This document shows, one piece after another, positions 1-10,172 of a stretch of 64,000 nt of DNA; the first letter of the stretch is position 1, and each line of letters opens with the position of its first letter. The notes beneath the pieces were generated by a model. The model was not told the origin of the DNA and did not search any database. It saw nothing but the letters and a program-made list of their open reading frames with translations. The stretch lies in the NCBI RefSeq assembly GCF_029962485.1, contig NZ_CP073637.1:2976001-3040000 (forward strand). The letters are read 5' to 3'. Made by a program: the position numbers and the translations under genes. The stretch comes from Burkholderia cepacia (GTDB taxonomy: Bacteria; Pseudomonadota; Gammaproteobacteria; Burkholderiales; Burkholderiaceae).

Positions 1-69
1 TGCCGCAGCGGTTGCGCGCCTCGATTGACGACAGCGATGCAAACGGCGCGGCAAGCCGCGCCGCGCGCC

Positions 70-420
70 TCACTGGCCGCGTGACGGCTCGAACACGAAC
101 GGTTGGGTCAGCAGGAACGGATTCGCGGTCGCGCCCGTCTGCACGCAGGTCGCGTGCGTCATCGCGTCGACGGCCGCGCGATCGGCCGCCGCGTTGCGGC
201 TGCTCGTCGTCACGGTGACGTTCTGCGCTTCACCGGACGTCGTCATCAACGCACGCACGAGCACGGTCACCGGGCGGGTAAGCGGTTTGGCGGTGTCCGG
301 ATAGACGGCGCGCGGAATGTGGCAGGTCAGCTTGCTTTCCTGCGACGACGACAGCATCGCGCAGCCGGAAAACAGCATCGCGACGGCGGGCAGGATCAGG
401 TAGGTCGAGCGAATAGCCAT
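70..420 (-). CDS. Small lipoprotein with TonB C-terminal-like domain
   Basis: A 116-residue protein with an N-terminal hydrophobic segment ending in a lipobox (L-F-S-G-C), so it is probably a lipid-anchored envelope protein. Residues from about 33 onward (CHIPRAVYPDTAKPLTRPV, then ALMTTSGEAQNVTV and a SSRNAAADRAAVDAM helix) have the layout of a TonB C-terminal domain. It lacks the long proline-rich spanner and the inner-membrane anchor of a true TonB, so it may bind another periplasmic partner. The ATG at 420 directly precedes the signal sequence. It stands alone here, and no ExbB/ExbD genes are visible. Confidence 0.75.
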   Translation of the reverse strand: MAIRSTYLILPAVAMLFSGCAMLSSSQESKLTCHIPRAVYPDTAKPLTRPVTVLVRALMTTSGEAQNVTVTTSSRNAAADRAAVDAMTHATCVQTGATANPFLLTQPFVFEPSRGQ

Positions 421-833
421 GGTCGAATATCGTTCTTGGTACTGTTCCGGACAAACGCGCCGCGCCCCGGACGTATTCTCCGGCCCGCATCACGTGCGTC
501 TCACTGCGCCGCGGCCATCGGACCGGCGCCCCGTTACGGCCGCACGGCCGATGATGCTCGGCCGCGATCCTGCCTGGCAGACTTCCCGGATGGCCGGGGC
601 GCTGCCTGCCATCACGCCGGCCAGCCCCCGCGCCGGCGGGCACGCGAGCGCTTTCGCGCATTGTGCACGCGGCGCTCGGTCAGCGGCAGCGATTTGACAA
701 TGGTTGACGCGAATCGCCGCGCATTCGGCCGGAATCCGCACGATCCACGACGTAATCGAAACGCGGCCGGCTTCTCACGGTTCGCGCCGGCCCGCCCTGC
801 CCGACGCCCGCCTCCGCTTCATTGCAATGCGAC
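421..833. other. Non-coding gap between the TonB-like lipoprotein and pglL
   Basis: About 410 bases with no supportable gene. Open frames on both strands lack recognisable domains, are Arg/Ala/Pro-rich and overlap each other, which is typical of chance frames in GC-rich DNA. The part nearest 420 must hold the promoter of the minus-strand lipoprotein. No repeat or RNA element was recognised. Confidence 0.6.
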
Positions 834-859
834 AAACGCCGGAATACCCCGTTCCGGCG
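834..859 (-). terminator. Rho-independent terminator of pglL
   Basis: Inverted repeat CGCCGGAA / TTCCGGCG (837-844 and 852-859) with a 7-base loop. On the minus strand it is followed by TTTGT, just beyond the pglL stop codon at 873. The short T tract makes it moderate evidence. Confidence 0.55.
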
Positions 860-872
860 GGTGCCGCGCACA

Positions 873-2651
873 TCAATCGGAATCGTCGTCGTCCTCGTCG
901 TCGGCCGCATCGGCCGGTACTTCCCCGTACTTCGCAACGACGGCCGCCCTGAACGTCTTCAGCGCCGGCTGCTGGTCACACAGCTTGTACAGCAGCGCCA
1001 GTTGCTGCGGCCAGTCCTTCAACTCCTTCGCGAACACATGCAGGCGCGCGACGGTGTCGAGCGCATCGGCTTCGCGGCCTGCCAGTGCCTGCAGCGCCGC
1101 ATAGCGGCGCAGCACCGTCTCGCCGGGCAGCAGCGCGATTGCGCGCTCATGCGCCGCGAGCTTGGCCGGCAAATCGTCCGCCGAAATCGGCAGCAGCGTG
1201 GCCGCACCGTATTCGCCCCATGCGCCGAACAGCAGCGACGGCGCCTCGCGGTACTGCGCAGCCGGATCGCTGCCGTAATAGAGCACTTCCGCGCGCTGGT
1301 AGTCGCGCAGTACGGGCACCGCCGCCAGCACGCCACCGAACGACAGCACCGCGAACAACCCGAATGCGGCGCGGCCCGGCAGGATGCGCAACGGCTTCAC
1401 TTCGAGCAGCCCGATCACGAACATCGCCGGCAGCAGGAAGAACATGTACTGCTGCGGATACTCGACCAGCGCATGCATCAGCAGGATGCCGATCAGCGCG
1501 AAGCCGAACACGCGCATGCTCGACTGCGGCGCGCGCACCGCACGCACGAACCACGTCACCAGCGTGACGACGAGTAGGCCGAGGCCGACGAGGCCGGACT
1601 TCGCGAGCAGGTCGATGAAGATGTCGTGCGAGTTGTTCGCGATCTCGACGCCGCCGAGCGTGCGCACGAGCGCAAACTGGTGCGACGGGAATTCGCCCCA
1701 GCCGACGCCGAGCAGCGGATGTTCGCGGAACATCGCGAGCCCGTACTTCCACAGCGCGAGGCGCGGCGCGATCTGCCCCGCGTCGCGCATCCGGTCGGCC
1801 GCCGATTCCGCGAGATTCAGGTGATAGTGCACGTTGGCCCAGCGCACCGCGACGTTCACCGCGATGAACGCGACCGCGAGCACGACCGGTATCAGCCACG
1901 CACGCGCATTGCCCGGCGCGCGACGCGATTCAAGCCACGCCATCCAGAAGCCCGCGACGACCATCACCGCGACCTGCAGCCACGGCCCGCGCGACACCGT
2001 CAGCGCGAGACCGACCGACAGCACGAGCGACAGCGCGAACCACGCCCACACCGCGAGCCGGCGCGTCTGCACGAGATACAGCGCACCCGCGAGCGCGAAC
2101 GCGATGTAGCTGGCCAGATGGTTCGCCTGCGCCATGTTGCCGTACGGACGGCGGTCGACCGCGACGTTGTACATCACGACGAACGGCGAAACGGCCGACT
2201 CGAGGTGGAACAACTGCACGATCTGGGTGCCGACCGCGAACACGCCGCCGACGATCAACGCGCCGGCCATCATCCGCGACACCGCTTCGGCCAACCCGTC
2301 GCGCGCCAGCGCGTAGCCGGCCTGCATCGCGACCAGTGCGGCGGCGAGATAGCCGACCGCCAGCCAGTTCATCGACGGCACCTTGAGCGGAATCAGCGCG
2401 GTTTGCGCGATCAGCAGCACGGCAAACCCGAACGGCACGACGAACGCGGCCGGCGCGGCAAACGGCTCGGCCGGGCGGTCGGTGCGCGTGAGCAGCACGA
2501 CGGACAGCCCCACCAGCAGATACAGCACCAGCGCGGAAAACTCGGAATAGAAGGTCGGGATCGGATACGTGTGATTCGTGATCGCGTACGGCACGATCAG
2601 GGCGACAGCCAGCGCAACGAGCGACAACGAACGGGAAAAAGTAGAAGGCAT
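873..2651 (-). CDS. pglL: O-oligosaccharyltransferase PglL (Wzy_C / O-antigen ligase family)
   Basis: A polytopic inner-membrane protein of 592 residues with about a dozen hydrophobic segments, a large periplasmic region (LGVGWGEFPSHQF, then EIANNSHDIFIDLLAKSGLVG) typical of the Wzy_C fold, and a soluble C-terminal tail ending in an acidic run (DDEDDDDSD). PglL enzymes move a lipid-linked glycan onto Ser/Thr of periplasmic proteins. The gene lies directly downstream of pilA on the same strand, the arrangement seen in pilin-glycosylating bacteria, and in Burkholderia the enzyme serves a general O-glycosylation system. I chose the ATG at 2651, which starts MPSTFSRSLSL just before the first membrane helix; an in-frame start at 2681 is possible. 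Confidence 0.88.
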   Translation of the reverse strand: MPSTFSRSLSLVALAVALIVPYAITNHTYPIPTFYSEFSALVLYLLVGLSVVLLTRTDRPAEPFAAPAAFVVPFGFAVLLIAQTALIPLKVPSMNWLAVGYLAAALVAMQAGYALARDGLAEAVSRMMAGALIVGGVFAVGTQIVQLFHLESAVSPFVVMYNVAVDRRPYGNMAQANHLASYIAFALAGALYLVQTRRLAVWAWFALSLVLSVGLALTVSRGPWLQVAVMVVAGFWMAWLESRRAPGNARAWLIPVVLAVAFIAVNVAVRWANVHYHLNLAESAADRMRDAGQIAPRLALWKYGLAMFREHPLLGVGWGEFPSHQFALVRTLGGVEIANNSHDIFIDLLAKSGLVGLGLLVVTLVTWFVRAVRAPQSSMRVFGFALIGILLMHALVEYPQQYMFFLLPAMFVIGLLEVKPLRILPGRAAFGLFAVLSFGGVLAAVPVLRDYQRAEVLYYGSDPAAQYREAPSLLFGAWGEYGAATLLPISADDLPAKLAAHERAIALLPGETVLRRYAALQALAGREADALDTVARLHVFAKELKDWPQQLALLYKLCDQQPALKTFRAAVVAKYGEVPADAADDEDDDDSD

Positions 2652-2683
2652 GAGCGAACCGGATGTCAGCAACCGGCGCACTA

Positions 2684-2711
2684 TACAAAACTTTCCCCGC
2701 TCTGTGCGGGG
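2684..2711 (-). terminator. Possible terminator between pilA and pglL
   Basis: Stem CCCCGC / GCGGGG (2695-2700 and 2706-2711) with a 5-base loop, read on the minus strand and followed by AAAGTTTTG. It lies 94 bases past the pilA stop and 44 bases before the pglL start. The stem is short and the T run imperfect, so it may only attenuate. A TATAGT hexamer on the minus strand at 2680-2685 could be a pglL -10. Confidence 0.4.
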
Positions 2712-2804
2712 CCGTCGCGCCGCGACCGGGCGCGAAACAACGACCCCGGCCGGCCGAAGCGGCGGCCCGCACGCCGCACGCGCCGCCGCCCGCCTCCCCC
2801 GGCG

Positions 2805-3401
2805 CTATGCGCGGCACTCCGCGGGCGCAAATCTCGCGGGCAGCGTCGCGGCATCGCCCGGCAACGGCCCAGCCCCCGGCGCGGGCAGCGACGACGCGTC
2901 CTTGCCGGCCGCGAAGCACTCCCACGCAATCGCACCGGCCTGCATCGCACCCTTTTTAAGGGCCACGCGCGCGGTGGGCGCATCGGCCTTGTCGGGCGCG
3001 GACGGCACGAGCACCAGCGTATTCGTGCCGGCCGCGGCCACGCGGGTGGTGAATGCGACGGTGATCTGGCCGGTGTCGCCGTCGATCGCCACCGATTCGA
3101 CGTTGCGGGTCCCGGCCGGCGGGCTGTAGCCGCCGTCGAGGCTCGCACCGCTCGCCGCGTTGTCGGCGACCGCAAGCCGCGCGGACGACGCAAGCGCGAG
3201 CCCCTCGCCGACGCGCGAACGCGCGAGGTAATCCTGGTACGCGGGAATCGCATAGGCTGCGACGACGCCGACGATCGCCAGCACGATCATCAATTCGATC
3301 AGCGTGAAGCCGGCCGGCCGCCAGCGCGGCGCGGGCCGATTCGCGCGCCGCAGATCGGCGGCAACGCGACGGAACAGGGAAACGGAAAAGGCTTCGAACA
3401 T
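2805..3401 (-). CDS. pilA: Type IV prepilin (major pilin-like)
   Basis: A 198-residue type IV pilin. The prepilin peptidase site is G31-F32 followed by [20 protein letters not shown], the canonical N-methylated hydrophobic helix with Glu at mature position 5. The leader of about 31 basic residues is long; classical leaders have 6-10. Two cysteines near the C-terminus (in WECFAAG and PAECRA) are placed to form the pilin D-loop disulfide. It would be assembled into inner-membrane-anchored pili and is a plausible PglL substrate given the adjacent gene. The start [10 protein letters not shown] at 3401 is the first ATG after the upstream terminator. Other pil genes are not in the window, as usual for a detached pilA locus. 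Confidence 0.9.
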   Translation of the reverse strand: MFEAFSVSLFRRVAADLRRANRPAPRWRPAGFTLIELMIVLAIVGVVAAYAIPAYQDYLARSRVGEGLALASSARLAVADNAASGASLDGGYSPPAGTRNVESVAIDGDTGQITVAFTTRVAAAGTNTLVLVPSAPDKADAPTARVALKKGAMQAGAIAWECFAAGKDASSLPAPGAGPLPGDAATLPARFAPAECRA

Positions 3402-3417
3402 GGCAGGCTCCGGAAAC

Positions 3418-3449
3418 GAAAAACGCCTGCCGATCAAGGCAGGCGTTTC
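3418..3449 (-). terminator. Rho-independent terminator of terC
   Basis: Near-perfect hairpin AACGCCTGCC / GGCAGGCGTT with a 6-base loop at 3422-3447; on the minus strand the stem runs into TTTTTC. It follows the terC stop at 3497 and lies in the pilA leader region, so pilA probably has its own promoter here. Confidence 0.8.
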
Positions 3450-3496
3450 GATCGTAGCCAGCGGGCCGCGAAACCGGCAGTCGGCCGGACGGCCAG

Positions 3497-4201
3497 TCAG
3501 TGCGCGTGCGGCGCGCCGTGGCGTTTCCTGAGCGCGTAGCCGATCGCCACGACGAACAGCGCGCCAGCGATGCTCGCACCGTAGAGCACCGGTGGCGTAT
3601 CGAGCACCGCCCAGCGGTCGCCGACCGGGTCGTTGACGATCAACCCGCCCGCGATCCAGCCGAGCAGCCCGGCGCCGAGCGCGACGACGATCGGGAAACG
3701 GTCGAGCAGCTTCAGCACCAGCGTGCTGCCCCACACGATGATCGGCACGCTGACGACGAGCCCGAAGATCACGAGCGCGATCCGGTGCGACGGATCGGCC
3801 TGCTCGGCCGCCCCGGCGATCGCGATCACGTTGTCGAGGCTCATCACCGCATCGGCGATTACGATCGTCTTCACGGCGTCCCACAGCCGGCTGGCCGGCT
3901 TGATGTCGTCGTGCGCGTCGGCGGCCGGCGCCATCAGCTTGATGCCGATCCACAGCAGCAGCAGCCCGCCGCCGAGCTTCAGGAACGGCACGTCGAGCAG
4001 TGCAACCGCGAACGTGATCAGCGCCACACGCAGCAGGATCGCCCCCGCGGTGCCCCAGACGACGCCGCGCAGCCGCTGGTTCGCCGGCAGGTTGCGGCAG
4101 GCGAGCGCGATCACGACCGCGTTGTCGCCGCCGAGCAGGATGTCGATGATGATGATCTGGAGAATGGCGCCCCAGTGCAGCGACGTCAGGAATTCGAGCA
4201 T
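3497..4201 (-). CDS. TerC-family integral membrane protein
   Basis: A 234-residue membrane protein of the TerC/YjbE family with about seven hydrophobic segments. The family's acidic transmembrane motifs are present: [12 protein letters not shown] near residue 22 and [13 protein letters not shown] near residue 115, whose Asp/Asn residues are thought to bind metal ions. Family members are linked to tellurite resistance or manganese/calcium handling; substrate cannot be assigned here. The start [11 protein letters not shown] at 4201 matches usual family N-termini; upstream in-frame codons add a non-conserved stretch. The C-terminus is His-rich (HGAPHAH). It is flanked by terminators on both sides, so it is a single-gene unit. 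Confidence 0.85.
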   Translation of the reverse strand: MLEFLTSLHWGAILQIIIIDILLGGDNAVVIALACRNLPANQRLRGVVWGTAGAILLRVALITFAVALLDVPFLKLGGGLLLLWIGIKLMAPAADAHDDIKPASRLWDAVKTIVIADAVMSLDNVIAIAGAAEQADPSHRIALVIFGLVVSVPIIVWGSTLVLKLLDRFPIVVALGAGLLGWIAGGLIVNDPVGDRWAVLDTPPVLYGASIAGALFVVAIGYALRKRHGAPHAH

Positions 4202-4307
4202 GGGGTATATGCAGGACAGTGGCGGCCTGGCAGGGGCCTGATTCATCGCCGGCACATGCACGACGCATGTCCGGTGGGTGCTTACGAATTCATTGCGCGA
4301 GCATAAC

Positions 4308-4336
4308 AAAAAACGCCGGCAAAGCCGGCGTTTTCT
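4308..4336 (-). terminator. Terminator of the sucCD operon
   Basis: Perfect stem AACGCCGGC / GCCGGCGTT (4312-4320 and 4324-4332) with an AAA loop, flanked by A and T runs, so it could act in both directions. On the minus strand it ends in TTTTTTG, 24 bases beyond the sucD stop. Confidence 0.85.
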
Positions 4337-4360
4337 GCAGGACGAACCCAGAGGGAAATA

Positions 4361-5242
4361 TTACAGCGCCTTCTTCAGCAGACGGCCCATTTCCGACGGG
4401 TTGCGCGTGACGGTGATGCCGCACGCTTCCATGATTTCCAGCTTCGCTTCGGCCGTATCCGCACCGCCCGAGATCAGCGCGCCGGCGTGGCCCATGCGCT
4501 TGCCCGGAGGCGCCGTGACGCCAGCGATGAAGCCGACGACCGGCTTCTTCATGTTGTCCTTGATCCACTCTGCCGCGTTGGCTTCGTCCGGACCACCGAT
4601 TTCGCCGATCATCACGACTGCGTCCGTATCCGGATCGTCGTTGAACATCTTCATCACGTCGATGTGCTTCAGACCGTTGATCGGGTCGCCGCCGATACCG
4701 ACTGCCGACGACTGGCCGAGGCCGAGTGCCGTCAGCTGCGCAACGGCTTCATACGTCAGCGTGCCCGAACGCGACACGACGCCGATGCGGCCCTTGCGGT
4801 GGATGTGACCCGGCATGATGCCGATCTTCAGTTCATCCGGCGTGATCGTGCCCGGGCAGTTCGGCCCGAGCAGCAGCGTCTTGCGGCCTTCGCGGCGCAT
4901 GCGGTCCTTCACTTCGATCATGTCACGGACGGGGATGCCTTCCGTGATGCAGATCGCGAGATCCAGATCGGCTTCGACCGCTTCCCAGATCGCAGCAGCT
5001 GCGCCTGCCGGCGGAACGTAGATGACCGACACGGTTGCGCCGGTTTCTGCCTTCGCTTCCTTGACGCTTGCGTAGATCGGAATGCCTTCGAAGTCTTCGC
5101 CGGCCTTCTTCGGGTTCACGCCCGCGACGAATGCTTCGCGGCCGTTTGCGTACTCACGGCAGGCGCGCGTATGGAACTGACCGGTTTTGCCGGTAATGCC
5201 CTGCGTGATGACCTTCGTGTCCTTGTTGATCAGAATCGACAT
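4361..5242 (-). CDS. sucD: Succinyl-CoA synthetase (ADP-forming) alpha subunit
   Basis: A 293-residue protein matching the usual SucD length. The alpha subunit binds CoA and carries the phosphohistidine of the TCA-cycle step succinyl-CoA + ADP + Pi = succinate + ATP + CoA. Visible landmarks are the N-terminal Rossmann motif (GITGKTG, residues 16-21), PNCPG (128-131) and the active-site His252 in GHAGALI. The ATG at 5242 (MSILINKDTK) is the conserved start; an upstream in-frame start would add unrelated residues. It lies 69 bases downstream of sucC and is followed by a strong terminator, so sucC-sucD is an operon. Confidence 0.97.
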   Translation of the reverse strand: MSILINKDTKVITQGITGKTGQFHTRACREYANGREAFVAGVNPKKAGEDFEGIPIYASVKEAKAETGATVSVIYVPPAGAAAAIWEAVEADLDLAICITEGIPVRDMIEVKDRMRREGRKTLLLGPNCPGTITPDELKIGIMPGHIHRKGRIGVVSRSGTLTYEAVAQLTALGLGQSSAVGIGGDPINGLKHIDVMKMFNDDPDTDAVVMIGEIGGPDEANAAEWIKDNMKKPVVGFIAGVTAPPGKRMGHAGALISGGADTAEAKLEIMEACGITVTRNPSEMGRLLKKAL

Positions 5243-5311
5243 GTATTTTGACCTCTGTTCGATTGGCGTCGCGTGCAAACCGCGCCGCCATGCGTGTTCA
5301 TTAGCGCGCGC

Positions 5312-6478
5312 TTACTTGCCTGCGGCAGCCGCGACGACCTTCTGCGCAGCTTCTTCCATGCTGTCCGCCGAGATGATCGGCAGGCCCGAATCGGCCAGCA
5401 TCTTCTTGCCGAGGTCCTCGTTCGTGCCCTTCATGCGCACGACGAGCGGCACGTTCAGGTTCACGGCCTTCGAACCGGCGATCACGCCTTCCGCGATCAC
5501 GTCGCAGCGCATGATGCCGCCGAAGATGTTCACGAGGATCGCCTTCAGATCCGGGTTCTTCAGCATCAGCTTGAACGCTTCCGTGACCTTCTCGGTCGTC
5601 GCGCCACCGCCGACGTCCAGGAAGTTCGCCGGTTCGCCGCCGAACAGCTTGATGGTGTCCATCGTTGCCATCGCGAGGCCTGCGCCGTTCACGAGACAGC
5701 CGATGTTGCCGTCGAGCGAGATGTACGCGAGGTCGAACTTCGACGCTTCGATTTCAGCCGGATCTTCTTCGTCCAGATCGCGGTACGCGACGATTTCCGG
5801 GTGACGGAACAGCGCGTTCGAGTCGAAGTTGAACTTCGCGTCGAGTGCGATGACCTTGCCGTCGCCGGCGACGTTCAGCGGGTTGATTTCAGCCAGCGAT
5901 GCGTCGGTTTCCCAGAATGCCTTGTACAGGCCTTGCAGGATCGCGCGCGCTTGCGGGATCGAAGCTGCCGGCACGCCGATCTTCGCGGCGAGGTCGTCAG
6001 CTTGCGCGTCGAGCAGGCCCGTCGACGGCTCGACGATGACCTTGTGGATCAGTTCCGGGTGCTTTTCCGCAACTTCCTCGATGTCCATGCCGCCTTCGCT
6101 CGAACCCATCAGAACGATCTTTTGCGTCACGCGATCGACGACGAGGCTGACATACAGTTCCTGCTTGATGTCGGCGCCTTCTTCGACCATCAGACGGTTG
6201 ACCTTCTGGCCTTCCGGGCCGGTCTGGTGCGTGACGAGCTGCATGCCGAGGATCTGGTTCGCGTATTCGCGGACCTGCTCGATCGACTTCGCCACCTTCA
6301 CGCCGCCGCCCTTGCCACGGCCACCCGCGTGGATCTGAGCCTTCACGACCCATACCGGGCCGCCCAGCTCTTCCGCTACCTTGACGGCTTCGTCAACCGA
6401 GAACGCCGGCTTGCCGCGCGGTACCGCGACTCCGAATTTCCGCAGGATTTCCTTACCCTGGTACTCGTGAATCTTCAT
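5312..6478 (-). CDS. sucC: Succinyl-CoA synthetase (ADP-forming) beta subunit
   Basis: A 388-residue protein with the usual SucC length and start ([17 protein letters not shown]). The N-terminal ATP-grasp domain includes [19 protein letters not shown] near residues 43-62, and the C-terminal CoA-ligase domain includes [18 protein letters not shown] and [10 protein letters not shown]. It pairs with SucD to form the TCA-cycle synthetase. The DUF2889 gene begins 68 bases upstream on the same strand, so sucC could also receive read-through from the recA side. Confidence 0.97.
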   Translation of the reverse strand: MKIHEYQGKEILRKFGVAVPRGKPAFSVDEAVKVAEELGGPVWVVKAQIHAGGRGKGGGVKVAKSIEQVREYANQILGMQLVTHQTGPEGQKVNRLMVEEGADIKQELYVSLVVDRVTQKIVLMGSSEGGMDIEEVAEKHPELIHKVIVEPSTGLLDAQADDLAAKIGVPAASIPQARAILQGLYKAFWETDASLAEINPLNVAGDGKVIALDAKFNFDSNALFRHPEIVAYRDLDEEDPAEIEASKFDLAYISLDGNIGCLVNGAGLAMATMDTIKLFGGEPANFLDVGGGATTEKVTEAFKLMLKNPDLKAILVNIFGGIMRCDVIAEGVIAGSKAVNLNVPLVVRMKGTNEDLGKKMLADSGLPIISADSMEEAAQKVVAAAAGK

Positions 6479-6546
6479 GCGTGATTCCCTTCAGTCTGAG
6501 AGTTGGATGAAAAGTCGCTTAAGACGCTTCTTCGAATGATTTCCGT

Positions 6547-7155
6547 TCATTCCTTCGTGCTGCCATCACCGGGCAGATCCGGCCGAAGCGGGCCATACCA
6601 CCGCGGGTAGTACTGCCGCACGACCTCGCCGTCGAACCGCAGCGCACGGCAGCGGCCGAGCTGGAAAGGCGGTTCGGCGTGCGCGCCGTCGTGATCCGGC
6701 CCTTCGCCGCCCTCCTCGCGCACGTTCCACACGTCACCGGCGAACGCCTGGATCGCTGCCGTCGGCAGCACGGCGCACAGTTCGGTGAGATGGGAGCAGC
6801 CTGCGACGCCGGCGAGCAGCCGGTTCGCGTTGCGGCGGAAATTGCGGAAGAGATTGAGCCCGATGAGGGCCCGGTAGGCAGGAGGGGCGGATTGACAGTG
6901 ACCGGGATAGGGCACCCATTCCGAAGACGCTTCGGCGTCGACGACATTGAGTTCACGATCGATAGTCACGCGCAGCCAGAGTTCGTGGATCGGCAGGCCT
7001 TGGGGCCGGATGCCCGACGCAAGCGCGACATCGCGCGGCTTGTGGTCGGTCAGGCAGGCTTCGATGTCCCACAAGCCGTCGCCGCGCTCGTAAGCTTCCG
7101 CTCGGATTGCGCGTCGATGTCGCAACTGACGGGGCACGGGCTCGGATAGCGGCAT
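6547..7155 (-). CDS. DUF2889 domain protein
   Basis: A 202-residue protein of the DUF2889 family, of unknown function. The N-terminus (VPRQLRHRRAIRAEAYERGD) and central region (ELWLRVTIDRELNVVDAEA, then CSHLTELCAVLPTAAIQAF) have the family layout, with a Gly-Cys-Ser-His-Leu stretch. It lacks a signal peptide or membrane segment and is presumably cytoplasmic. The start at 7155 (MPLSEPVPRQ) was chosen because homologues begin shortly before the RR-A-I-R-A-E segment. It sits between recX and sucC on the same strand; no functional link is evident. Confidence 0.75.
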   Translation of the reverse strand: MPLSEPVPRQLRHRRAIRAEAYERGDGLWDIEACLTDHKPRDVALASGIRPQGLPIHELWLRVTIDRELNVVDAEASSEWVPYPGHCQSAPPAYRALIGLNLFRNFRRNANRLLAGVAGCSHLTELCAVLPTAAIQAFAGDVWNVREEGGEGPDHDGAHAEPPFQLGRCRALRFDGEVVRQYYPRWYGPLRPDLPGDGSTKE

Positions 7156-7301
7156 GCTGGAGGTTGAGGCCGAAGAGGAAAACCCATGGATTTTAGCATA
7201 TTGGGTATTTGAGACAGTTTGACGCGACGGCGGGTATTCCCGCCTGTCCGGAGGTGGTTGCATTGCAGCAAAATCGCGCGCCACGCGCGCGACCGGACCG
7301 G

Positions 7302-8170
7302 TCAGTCGTCGATCAGGAAATCGTCGCCGACCTTCAGCAACTTCACGATGGTCGCGCTCGAGAAGCCGCGTGCGGCTAGAAAGCGCGCCTGCTTCGCACG
7401 CTCGGCCGGCGTTTGCGGCAGTGCACCGAATTTCTTGCGCCAGACGGCCTGCGCACGGGCCCATTCGGTCTCGCGCAGCTGCGCGTTCACTTCCTCGACG
7501 AGCGTGTCGCCCACTGCATGACGCTTCAGCTCGCTGACGATGCGCGCGACGCCGACACGCGATGCGCGGCGATGCACGAGGCTCTCGGCGAAGCGCGCGT
7601 CGGACAGCCAGCCCTCCTTCTCCAGCGCATCGAGCACCGGCTCGACGGATTCGTCTTCGCCGACGTAAGGCGCGAGCTTGCGCGCGAGTTCCGCGCGACT
7701 GTATTCACGCCTGGACAGATAACCGAGCGCGCGGCCCTTCAATGAACGTGGCGGTTTCGACGACTTGCGTTCGGCGGCGCCCGGCGTGTCGCTGGATGAA
7801 GTACCGGAAGATGCGCTGGACGCACGGCGCGTGCGGCGCGGATGCTGGCTGCTGCGTGTATAGACGTCTTCCCTTGCCGGCGCTGAGGAGTCGGCTGCGC
7901 GGTCACCGGGGAAGCTGACACCGGACACGCGACGGCGTGACCGGTCGTGTGCGTCGAACGATTCGTCGTTGTCGAACGGATCGTCCGGCGCGGTAATCTC
8001 AAACGAAACGAGGGCATCGTCGGATGCCCTCGTCGCGGTGCGGTTCGCGGCATGACTGCCTGCGACCCGCCGGTCGGCGCCCGAGGATCCTGCTCGCCGG
8101 CCGGAACGACCCGCCGCTTCGGGCGCGTCGCTCTCCTCCGGCTTGCCAGCCTGACCTCGGCGCACAACCA

Positions 8171-8171
<1 letters not shown>
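7302..8171 (-). CDS. recX: RecX regulator of RecA, with long N-terminal extension
   Basis: RecX binds RecA filaments and modulates strand exchange. The last 148 residues form the RecX core of three-helix repeats (RALGYLSRREYSRAELARKL, EGWLSDARFAESLVHRR, and the terminal ARFLAARGFSS). Before it lies a 141-residue Ser/Arg/Ala/Pro-rich segment with no recognisable fold, absent from the roughly 150-residue RecX of many bacteria. The ATG at 8171 overlaps the recA stop by one base (TGATG), implying translational coupling, so expression should follow recA and the SOS response. A GTG at 8174 is an alternative start. The true start could also be internal, though none is obvious. Confidence 0.9.
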
Positions 8172-9241
<1,070 letters not shown>

Positions 9242-9313
9242 GAATCGTCCTTTGCTATGATGAGCAGCGTCTGTGAAAGGCGCGCCCGCTTTCAAGCGCC
9301 GCCGAATGCAGAC

Positions 9314-9342
9314 ACTGTATAAAAAAACAGTAGTTTATGCAA
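9314..9342 (-). promoter_or_regulatory. recA sigma70 promoter with LexA (SOS) box
   Basis: On the minus strand TTGCAT (9337-9342), a 17-base spacer and TACAGT (9314-9319) form a good promoter. A perfect SOS box CTGTATAAAAAAACAG (9315-9330; CTGT-N8-ACAG) covers the spacer and -10, so LexA binding would block polymerase. The same 185-base region is the upstream region of the divergent response-regulator gene. Confidence 0.88.
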
Positions 9343-9426
9343 GCCCGCAATGCAGGGCGTTGTACACGAATAACTCCGGAGACAGCCGCGTCGGCGCGAA
9401 CGCCCCGCCGGCAATCGGTCAGCAAC

Positions 9427-10155
9427 ATGCGAATCCTCATCGCCGAAGATGACAGCATACTCGCGGACGGCCTCACCCGGTCACTCCGCCAATCGGGCTA
9501 TGCGGTCGATCACGTGAAGAGCGGCGTCGATGCCGACACCGCGCTGTCGATGCAGACTTTCGACCTGCTGATCCTCGATCTCGGGCTGCCGAAAATGTCC
9601 GGGCTCGAGGTGCTCAAGCGCCTGCGCGCGCGCAATTCCAACCTCCCCGTGCTGATCCTGACCGCCGCCGACAGCGTCGACGAACGCGTGAAGGGGCTCG
9701 ACCTCGGCGCCGACGACTACATGGCCAAGCCGTTCGCGCTCAACGAGCTCGAGGCGCGCGTGCGCGCGCTGACCCGGCGCGGTGCGGGCGGCGGCCCGAC
9801 CGTCGTGCGCCATGGCTCGCTCGCGTTCGATCAGGTCGGCCGCATCGCGTATGCGAACGATCATGTGCTCGATCTCTCCGCACGCGAGCTCGGCCTGCTC
9901 GAAGTGCTGCTGCAGCGGATCGGCCGGCTCGTGTCGAAGGAACAGCTCGTCGATCACCTGTGCGAATGGGGCGAGGAAGTCAGCAACAACGCGATCGAGG
10001 TCTACGTGCACCGGCTGCGCAAGAAAATCGAACCGAGCGGCGTGCGGATCTCGACCGTGCGCGGCCTCGGCTATTGCCTCGAGAAGGTCGCGCCCGCCGC
10101 GCCGGCCGACACGACAGCGCCCCAGCCCGCGGTGGCCGGCACGCCGCTGCGCTGA
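9427..10155 (+). CDS. OmpR-family response regulator (TctD/QseB-like)
   Basis: A 242-residue two-domain response regulator. The receiver domain has the acidic pocket E7-D8-D9, the phospho-acceptor Asp51 (LILDLGLPKMSGLEV), Thr79 and Lys101. The C-terminal winged helix is of the OmpR/PhoB type (LDLSARELGLLEVLL, VYVHRLRKKIE, TVRGLGYCLE). It would be phosphorylated by the sensor kinase encoded 17 bases downstream. The start MRILIAEDD at 9427 is the normal N-terminus. The nearest relatives by architecture are TctD and QseB regulators; tricarboxylate control would be a guess. The metabolite symporter gene downstream of the kinase is a candidate target. Confidence 0.93.
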   Translation: MRILIAEDDSILADGLTRSLRQSGYAVDHVKSGVDADTALSMQTFDLLILDLGLPKMSGLEVLKRLRARNSNLPVLILTAADSVDERVKGLDLGADDYMAKPFALNELEARVRALTRRGAGGGPTVVRHGSLAFDQVGRIAYANDHVLDLSARELGLLEVLLQRIGRLVSKEQLVDHLCEWGEEVSNNAIEVYVHRLRKKIEPSGVRISTVRGLGYCLEKVAPAAPADTTAPQPAVAGTPLR

Positions 10156-10172
10156 CACAGGGCGTCGCCGCG

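Noticed and set aside
230..661. Open frame in the gap before pglL that could be a small gene
   Set aside because: Arg-rich chance composition, overlaps other frames and the lipoprotein gene, and has no start-site support.
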